Below are positions 57,811 to 64,000 of a stretch of DNA of 64,000 nucleotides, piece after piece. The stretch's first letter is position 1. Each line of letters begins with the position of its first letter. The notes under the pieces are model-generated. The model was not told where the DNA came from. It did no database searches and saw nothing but the letters and a program-made list of their open reading frames with translations. The stretch is from Forficula auricularia. Lineage: Eukaryota > Arthropoda > Insecta > Dermaptera > Forficulidae. Position numbers and translations under genes: made by a program. Where the stretch lies: NCBI GenBank assembly GCA_024734495.1, contig JALMQS010000061.1, forward strand, positions 8,970,286 through 9,034,285. Direction: 5' to 3'.

Positions 57811-58261
57811 ATTTAATGATATTTTAATCGATAAATGTGTACGTTGGAAAATTTTCTAAATGAATGTTTGATAAAAACAAAGCCTGTGGAATCTTTTATC
57901 TATGACAAAAACAAAATGTCAGACTGAATGTCATGTGACAATATGCTCTATGAATGGCTCTTAAGGACTAAGAGTTTGAGCATGACCCGCTAGAGAGTGC
58001 TTTTTCCAAATACGCAAGCTTTCCTCTCTATATACTCTATGGTTCAATCTATTTATTTCCTTCCTCCTTTCTTTTTGTGGCCAATTCTCCAAATTCCCGC
58101 TTCTCCCTTCGTTTCTGTGTGTTTTCAAGTAATGATATGTTTTAAAGTAAAATTATAAATTATTATTTATTTTTCCTCTGAAAATAAAGAGGTTATTAAA
58201 TAATTCTGAAATATTCACTAAAAACAATGCATTAATTCTCAATTCCTATGTAAATTGAAAG

Positions 58262-58440
58262 TTTTTTTTTTGCCGAGAGTAGCAGAATTTTTATATATTG
58301 AAGGAGACAATAAAAGTGTGTCTTCTGCTGGAATTATAAATTTTATTTATTTATAACGAGACTATAGTTTCGAGGGCTTTGCCCTCTTCATCAGTCTATT
58401 ACAATGGATTCACAGGAATTAATTTATGAATGAAAGGTTA
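58262..58440 (-). repeat. Repeat group alpha, copy 4
   Basis: It starts with gccgagagtagcagaat and contains gcagaagacacac (in complement) and the hammerhead, ending near gaatccattgtaatag. It is the best preserved single-arm copy. Confidence 0.7.
58360..58394 (-). ncRNA. Hammerhead-like core (alpha 4, best copy)
   Basis: CUGAUGA, a six-pair stem II (GAGGGC/GCCCUC, AAA loop), GAAAC, UAUA, GUC. All invariant bases are present, stem II is perfect, and stem III is two pairs. Cleavage is predicted after GUC, before UCGUUAUAAAUAA. Stem I needs an internal loop (UAAUAGA against UCGUUA). Confidence 0.7.
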
Positions 58441-58574
58441 AAATCTTTCATGTGGTTAGGTAAAAACTAGTTAGGTAGAAACTTATATTAATATATATTA
58501 ATATTATTATATTATTAATATACATGTTAAAATGTAATTATTTAAATAAATTAAAGGATAAAACTTTTCAAAAA

Positions 58575-58895
58575 TCAATGATATCTGGCCAAAGACATAA
58601 ATGTGAAAAAGGGGCCAAATTCGGTACAAACGGCTTCCTCGGCAAAAGGGTTGAGATCTAAACGGAAACCAAGTTCCATAGCAGTCGCATAAATCATAGC
58701 TATAGGGATGTACAACGTTCTTCAATTGATTTAAAAGAAAATTTGTTACGTTCTTTGATATTAAATTCATAACTTGACAAGTTTTATATCCAACTAAATT
58801 GTTTGTAGTATAAAATAAGAACAACTAGCAAAGTTAAAGTTTAAGCTTGTATTAAATATCATCTGGTTAAACGTAAGTTATTGACTATTATAACT
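58575..58895. repeat. Left part of the fold-back element, cut by a LINE
   Basis: Matches 7066-7360 of B1 (acggcttcctcggcaaaagg through gttattgactattataactt). The right arm is missing where the LINE begins. Confidence 0.75.
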
Positions 58896-58897
58896 TA

Positions 58898-59398
58898 AAA
58901 ATTGATAATAGAGTTTTAATTTTAGGGGATAGTTTATTTAAATATTCGGCATCTTATACTGCATCCCGGGGGTTTAGTTCATGGTGTTTCCCCGGTATAA
59001 GATTTGAACAGTTGGAAAATATGGTAGAGAGGTATGTAGGGGCTAGAAAGGATTTAGTTTTTATTCATGTAGGCACGCATAATATCTATGATATTACTGC
59101 TGAGGTATTCCGTTTAAAATTTGATAGATTAGTTATTTCTCTTAGAAATAAATTTCAGGGAGCAAAATTAATATTTAGTGGTATAATTTATAGAAGGGAT
59201 GTAGATTTTAGAAGGATTAATTGGGCAAATCATATTTTAGAAAGTGTCTGTTTCAAGTATGGTTGTAAGTTTATAAATTCAAATAGTTATTTAGATTATA
59301 AAGATTTAGGCAAGAATGGTATTAATTTAAATAGGTCTGGTTCCTACAAGTTAGGGAAGGTGTGTATTGATAGTATACTGGAATATCAAAAAAACTAA
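58898..59398 (+). CDS. LINE ORF1 end: SGNH/GDSL esterase-like domain (5' truncated)
   Basis: The frame contains VLILGDSLFKYS (GDSL block with the nucleophile Ser), then VFIHVGTHNIYD in the place of the GxND block, and GINLNRSGSYKLG at the C-terminal block, where the usual catalytic DxxH is changed. Esterase-like ORF1 proteins occur in CR1/L2-type LINEs and are thought to act in RNA or membrane interaction. The 5' part is lost at the insertion edge; the ATG at 59012 is internal. It ends EYQKN-stop at 59396-59398, overlapped by a slippery site. Confidence 0.7.
   Translation, partial: KIDNRVLILGDSLFKYSASYTASRGFSSWCFPGIRFEQLENMVERYVGARKDLVFIHVGTHNIYDITAEVFRLKFDRLVISLRNKFQGAKLIFSGIIYRRDVDFRRINWANHILESVCFKYGCKFINSNSYLDYKDLGKNGINLNRSGSYKLGKVCIDSILEYQKN
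59389..59395 (+). promoter_or_regulatory. Candidate -1 ribosomal frameshift site A_AAA_AAC
   Basis: The last ORF1 codons are caA AAA AAC TAA, a canonical slippery heptamer in the correct phase, directly before the stop. A -1 slip continues CTA AAT GGA GGG into ORF2, which is open and has no ATG before the endonuclease. An ATG one base after the TAA is in the ORF1 frame and reaches a stop after 18 codons. No downstream pseudoknot was verified. Confidence 0.55.
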
Positions 59399-60397
59399 AT
59401 GGAGGGGGTAAGAGGACAATTTTCAGAAATAGAAATCAGAGATTTAAGTTGTTAATAATAAATTGTAGAAGTATCTTGAATAAAATTCTAAATTTTGGAC
59501 AACATGTGGATTTAATTAATCCAGATGTTATTGTTGGTACAGAATCTTGGCTTAGGGAGGAGATTTCGAATAATGAGGTATTTCCTAAGGGTTATATAGT
59601 CTATAGAAGGGATAGGCAGTCTGTTAGAGGGGGTGGAGTCTTTATAGCAGTCAAGGATTCGCTTCCGAGTAGTTTAAATTTTTTAGATTTACAAGAGGAG
59701 ATGTTAGGGGTGAATGTGAAATTTGGACGTATAAGTAGGGTGATTGTTGGGTTATATAGATCTCCTAGTCAGGACTTCAAAATTTTAGAAAACTTAGATA
59801 ATTTTTTAAATTGTACATCTATGCAAAGTAAGGATATTTTAGTTTGTGGAGATTTAAATTTGCCTAATGTAAATTGGTCATCTGCGACAAATAGTAATTC
59901 TCTTGCTCAAATTTTGGTTGATGATATTTTCAAAAGTAGAAATTTTATCCAAATTGTTAGGGAGGGGACTAGGCAGAGGTCCAGTGGGCAAGCGTCTGTC
60001 CTCGATGTCTGTTTAACCAACTTTGATAGTGATAATATGAGAGTCACTATTGAAGATGGAATTAGTGATCATTATTCTGTGGTAATAGAATATTCGGGAT
60101 CAGTTAGTCAGTCTCTAACCTTCGAAAAGAAGCATTGGCTGTATAGATTAGGAGATAAAATGGGATTTAATAATTTTTTGGAATCTAAATTTTTAGAATG
60201 GTCTGTAATTCGGGATGTAGATCAGCAATGGGATGGGCTTATGAATCTTTTGGAAGAAGGAAAATATAAATTTATTCCCTCTAAATTAGTTAAAGTGGGT
60301 AACGATCCTGTTTACTATGATAGAACCATTAAGAATTTAAAACGGAAATGTAGGATAGCATATTCTAATAGGAATAAGTCTTCGAATCATAAAAGAA
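59395..60397 (+). CDS. LINE ORF2, endonuclease part
   Basis: This is an AP-type (exonuclease-endonuclease-phosphatase) domain. Catalytic blocks are visible: NCRSILNK (Asn), VGTESWL (Glu), YRRDRQSVRGGGVF, LYRSPSQ, CGDLNLPNVNW (Asp/Asn), VLDVCLTN (Asp) and ISDHYSVV (Asp-His). It nicks target DNA for reverse transcription. A shorter start at TTG 59449 is not needed: the frame is open from the slippery site. The ORF is cut at 60397 by the nested insert and resumes in the same protein at about 61284. Confidence 0.85.
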
Positions 60398-61280
60398 GCT
60401 CCGACACTCTTTAAATTATATCTTGAAGCTTCCCTGGTATCCTGGAGAAGAAAGTGTTCCGGTATGGGCATACAAATAGAAAATCGTACACTATATACCT
60501 TACTCTTTGCTGACGACCAGGTCCTGATTGCGGGAGACGAAGATGACGCTTTCTATATGCTCCGAAAGCTAAAGGAAGAATATGAAAAATGGGGCCTTGA
60601 AATTAATTTCCAAAAACAGAGTATCTGGCACTTGGTGAGGCGGGAAAAGACCTTGTCCTGGATAACAACTGTATAAGAAATACCAACCAGTTTAAATATT
60701 TGGGGGTAACACTAGGAAAGGCAGGAAAAAGTGACCTAGATATTACTAATAAAATAAATCAAGGCATGCGAGTAATAGGAGAGCTGAACTCGATCCTGTG
60801 GAGTAAGGAAATATCGAAGAACAATAAGGCTGCCATCTATAAGACCATCGTCGAGAGCATCGTGACCTACGGAAGCGAAGTCTGGGAGGTAACCAAGAGA
60901 AACAGTTCACGCCTGCTGGCGTTAGAAATGGATTTTTGGAGACGTTCAGCGGGTGTCTCAAGACTGCAGCATATAAGGAACGAACACATTCGCCAAAAAT
61001 GAACGTCCAAGGCAACATCATCGACACGATCGAATATAAGCAACTGATGTGGTTTGGACACGTCAGTAGGATGGCGGATGAACGCTGGCCCAAGAAAGTT
61101 TGGAACTGGCAGCCCCCAGAAAGAAGAAAGCGTGGAAGGCCGCCGAGATCGTGGTTTCAGGGAATCCAAAATGCCATGCAAGCCCGTGGGCTGGAAGAGG
61201 AAGACTGTGCCGACAGAAGGACATGGAGAATGGGAAGCGAGAAACGGCGTCCGCCGTAACCAAACTCGCAGGATATATAT
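60398..61280 (+). mobile_element. Nested RTE-like LINE fragment
   Basis: The 883-bp insert in ORF2 is flanked by ATCATAAAAGAA (60386-60397 and 61281-61292). It encodes the 3' part of another reverse transcriptase: LLFADDQVLIAGDEDD (FADD box), FKYLGVTLGKAGKSDL, YGSEVWEVTKRN, MWFGHVSRMADERWP and RRKRGRPPRSW. Two frameshifts split it (near 60635 and 61000). It ends in (AT)n. The C-terminal GHV.RM and GRP motifs suit RTE-like or related endonuclease-reverse transcriptases. Confidence 0.85.
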
Positions 61281-61283
61281 ATC

Positions 61284-63106
61284 ATAAAAGAAAATTCCGA
61301 GAGCTAAATAGGCTGTTAATTGAAAAAAAGAATTTGGCTAGAGTTAATTATTTGAATAATTATATAGAAAGGAATTGTAGTAATAGAAATTGGTTTAATG
61401 TTTATTCGTTTCTTAAGGAATTAAATGTTTCGGCAAATGTCCCTGCGCTTTTAGGGGATGATGGTGAATTGGTTGAGGATAATGTGTTGAAGGCAAATTT
61501 ATTAAATAGACAGTATTCGTCCGTTTTTGTAGCTCTAGAGGAGGGTGAGTTAGTTGATGGAGGTTCTAGTGATAGTCAGATGGAGGATTTAGTCATTTTG
61601 GAATCGGATGTAGCATTAGGTATTAAGAGGTTAAAACCAGGAAAGGCCTCGGGGGAGGATGAAATTAATAGTGATCTCTTGAAATTTGTAGTGGATAGTA
61701 TTTCAAAATTTTTATGTTTACTTTTTAATAGATGTTTGGATGAGGGAACTATGCCTATTGGTTGGAAAAGAGCGTTAGTTATTCCTGTTTATAAAGGGGG
61801 AGATAAGAGCTTAGCTTGTAATTATAGGCCAGTGAGTTTAACAAGTCTGGTGGGCAAAATTTTAGAGAGGTTGGTAGACTCTCGTATCCGCTCGTATTTG
61901 GAAGGGCAAGGATGGTTCTATCATAGGCAACATGGTTTTAGAAAAAATTATTCCTGTAATTCTCAATTAGTTTCTTTTATTCAGGAATTACAGGAAGCTT
62001 TGGATAAAAGTCAGTGTGTAGATGCAGTATTTTTGGACTTTGCCAAGGCTTTCGATAAAGTCAGTCATAAAATTATTTTAGAAAAATTAAACTCGTCAGG
62101 GTTGTCTGTTAAGTTAATTAAATTTATTCGGTGTTTTCTTAGGGATAGAACTCAAATTGTAAAAGTGGGTAATGGTCTGTCTGATAGAGTAGATGTCACG
62201 TCTGGGGTGATTCAAGGTAGTGTTCTGGGTCCTCTTCTTTTTCTTATATATGTAAATGATTTGCCTTCTATCGTGCAATCATCTATTAGGCTTTTCGCGG
62301 ATGATTGTGTCGTATATAGAGTAATTGATAATGATTGTGATAGCCTTACTTTACAGAATGACCTGGATCAAATTGAAGGATGGTGTAGATCCAATTCAAT
62401 GGAACTAAACCATTCCAAGTCAAATTTGGTTAGATTTAGTACTAGAAATCTGGTTAGTCCTCAAAATTATTACATTGGTGGAAATATTATCAATGAATCT
62501 AAATTTTATAAATATTTAGGCATACATATTCAGGCAAATTTAAAGTGGGACATGCATATTAGTTATATAGTCAATAAGGCTTATAGGAAATTGGGGATGT
62601 TTGGTAGAATTTTGAAGGGTACATCTAGAGAAGTCAAGTCAAAAGTTTATTTAACTTATGTAAGACCTAATTTAGAGTATTGTTCTGTGGTTTGGGACAA
62701 ACATCCACAACGATTAGAGAGAAAAATTGATATGGTACAAAGGAGGGCGGCTAGATTTGTTTTTGGTAAATTTGATAGGTTTAGTAGTGTCACTTCAATG
62801 ATTAATGAATTAGGATGGTCTAGTTTATTGGAGAGAAGGGAATGGGCTAAATTGAAAGTGATTTTCAAAGCCTATAAGGGTTTTAGGAGTTGGGAGGAAA
62901 TAACGAATAGATTTCAGGAACCAAGTTATTTAGGTAGAGCTGATCATAGAAAAAAGATTCGTAAGCCAAGATTCTTGAAAAATATCGGTTTACATTCATT
63001 TGTAGGATCTGGCATTGATTTGTGGAACAGTCTGTCTGTTACTACTTGGGATTATAGTCCTCTGCCCCCTATGATTAAATCAATTATAAATTTTGTCAAG
63101 TCCTAA
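61284..63106 (+). CDS. LINE ORF2, reverse transcriptase part
   Basis: About 607 codons continue the endonuclease frame at HKRKFREL. RT blocks are in order: YKGGDKSLACNYRPVSLTS, HGFRKNYSC, VFLDFAKAFDKVSH (Asp), SGVIQGSVLGPLLFLIYVND, RLFADDCVVY (catalytic FADD) and SKFYKYLGIH, then the thumb (RPNLEYCSVVWDKH) and a C-terminal extension up to the stop at 63104-63106. There are no internal stops. A longer apparent ORF from 61100 begins inside the nested element in another sense and is not its true start. Confidence 0.9.
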
Positions 63107-63525
63107 TGTCCTAGAGTTGTGCAAAATTTTATTTAGTTCTCACAAGCAGAGATTAGGTGAGGTAGAGAGAGGTCATACCATCCTTGTTAAGGTTTTGACC
63201 AGGTTTCCTTAACAGCTTATGGCAAATGCCGGGATGGCTAATGCGTCGCTTGCTCCTGGTATCGGGTTTTTGCGCGGAATTTTTAAATTACTTTTTGTCT
63301 TTTGATGGAAATCTATGGTCATGTTATTTGTTAATGAGCATACATTTCTATTTTTTTTTCTTCTTTTTTTTTTTTTACTTGTTTATTATTTGTTAAATTG
63401 TTGTAATTAATTTGTATTGATGTTTATTAATGTATTGTAGCTAGATTGTATTGATGTTTGGAGGACCTAGCCACCGAGGACTTGTGCCTCTAAGCAGGTC
63501 GAGAAATAAAGATTTATTTATTTAT

Positions 63526-63680
63526 ACTTTTGGGTAAAAATGGCCGTGGCACCCCAAATTTTTTTTTCCTAGGTAAAGTCCAAAAAGAGGCCGCAGATTC
63601 TTATCAGATATTAACCCCCCTCCCGAAAAAAAATCTGGTACGGCCCTGAATCTAACTAATAATAAGTGAAATTATATCTT
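63526..63680. repeat. Flank shared with B1 intron 1
   Basis: aaaatggcc-tggc-ccccaaatt, the C-run and tacggccctg match 7618-7740 just before B1 exon 2, confirming that the introns of B1 and B4 are orthologous here. Confidence 0.65.
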
Positions 63681-63686
63681 TTTCAG

Positions 63687-63830
63687 GGCCACATTTCTTG
63701 TGCTGTGATTGTCGGACGATGTTCATTAGTGAAGAATTCTTGAACAAACATCAAAAGAAATGTATACATAGGAAATTACATTTAATTTTAAAAATGAAAT
63801 TTCAAATGCGAAGAAATACATCAGCTGAGG
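63687..63830 (+). CDS. B4 exon 2 (CCHC finger)
   Basis: 144 nt between tttttcag and ggtaag. It encodes PHFLCCDCRTMFISEEFLNK, then HQKKC and the basic tail (MKFQMRRNTSAEG). It is identical to B1 except for two residues. The frame joins exon 1 at 55795 with a glycine codon. The expected zinc-finger exon lies past the window end. Confidence 0.85.
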
Positions 63831-64000
63831 GTAAGTTCATTTATTTGATTTTTAACCTTGGAAGCATTCTCCTAAAAAATTCTAATTTAGATGAAATTAA
63901 GCCTTTGTCCTCAATTTCAGAGACCATTATGATATTCAAGGGATTAAGTTTTTTAAGATGTTATTTCTAATAATTTTCATTGATCAATGAATTCAAAATT

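Larger units (their letters stand above)
56438..58041 (-). mobile_element. P-element-like DNA transposon (non-autonomous)
   Basis: Inverted ends CATAGAGTATATAGAGAGGA (left) and their complement (right, tcctctctatatactctatg) are flanked by an exact 8-bp duplication GTTCAATC (56430-56437 and 58042-58049). Sub-terminal inverted pieces (ctctctggcgggtc / gacccgctagagag) lie about 70 bp inside. On the minus strand it carries a THAP-domain first exon. P elements have about 31-bp ends, 8-bp duplications and THAP-type transposases, so the assignment fits. Most of the transposase is missing and a mariner-like MITE sits inside. Confidence 0.75.
58898..63525 (+). mobile_element. CR1/L2-like LINE, nearly complete ORF2, with nested insert
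   Basis: 5'-truncated LINE with the end of ORF1 (SGNH esterase-like), ORF2 endonuclease and reverse transcriptase, a 3' UTR (63107-63510) and a (TTTA)n-type tail. An RTE-like fragment with its own 12-bp target duplication splits ORF2. Outside the insert, ORF2 is open from start to stop, implying a young copy. It lies in intron 1 of B4, same orientation as the gene. No clear target duplication is seen. The esterase-type ORF1 suits CR1/L2; the exact clade would need a tree. Confidence 0.85.

Noticed and set aside
61100..61283. ATG start of the 668-codon frame
   Set aside because: The first 60 or so codons are an out-of-phase reading of the nested RTE-like insert (MELAAPRKKK...). The true protein joins at HKRKFREL from upstream.
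1..64000. CRISPR arrays, bacterial operons, prophage
   Set aside because: Introns, SINEs, LINEs and pol III boxes show this is eukaryotic; the regular repeats are zinc-finger codons or transposons, not spacers.

Overview
The window looks like arthropod nuclear DNA. It is AT-rich, has spliceosomal introns, and is crowded with transposon families typical of arthropods: Penelope-like, CR1/L2-like, Jockey-like and RTE-like LINEs, a tRNA-derived SINE, Ty3/gypsy, hAT, Tc1/mariner and P-element-like DNA. I cannot name a species. One 100-N scaffold gap lies at 38859-38958. I recognise no host genes other than the zinc-finger family below.

The backbone is a tandem array of six related C2H2 zinc-finger genes, all on the + strand. 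I label them A1 (1-590, last exon only), B1 (5482-10900, intact), B2 (23977-30286, dead), A2 (41213-45647, broken), B3 (48544-52236, two frameshifts) and B4 (from 55750, running off the window). The genes visible beyond their last exon share one architecture: a tiny first exon (MAEIPIMDLKYPIYTG in the commonest form), a 144-nt second exon with a CCHC finger, and a third exon carrying the finger array. All junctions are phase 1. The four B genes also share a promoter-proximal block about 130-190 bp upstream of the ATG. A2, B3 and B4 have perfect CRE-type palindromes (TGACGTCA) further upstream. Introns carry the same fold-back repeats at matching places, so those insertions are older than the duplications.

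Layout: 1-5290, A1 tail, shared 3' flank, a gypsy RT scrap and two hammerhead-like motifs. 5290-10900, gene B1. 11059-22729, a Ty3/gypsy-type element with two LTRs, a tRNA-Lys-type primer site and gag, interrupted by a 4.9-kb Penelope-like composite (11644-16546). 22730-30700, gene B2 with LINE fragments in both introns. 31845-40200, LINE relics, a palindromic hammerhead element, the gap and a SINE. 41070-46140, gene A2 with hAT and Tc1 relics in intron 1. 46800-52240, MITEs and gene B3. 52800-54620, LINE and repeat relics. 54620-64000, gene B4, whose first intron holds a P-element-like transposon and a LINE of about 3.7 kb (not counting an RTE-like insert within it).

The most notable observations are these. 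(1) Ten hammerhead-ribozyme-like cores in four sequence groups, several in palindromic elements with target-site duplications, and one Penelope-like arm whose edge falls at the predicted cleavage site. (2) A canonical A_AAA_AAC slippery heptamer directly before the ORF1 stop of the LINE at 58898-63525, whose ORF2 lies in the -1 frame and has no ATG of its own before the endonuclease domain. (3) A P-element-like transposon with an exact 8-bp target duplication and a THAP first exon. (4) A three-finger higher-order repeat inside B1. Several one-base breaks in the zinc-finger genes lie in or near homopolymers and could be assembly errors.
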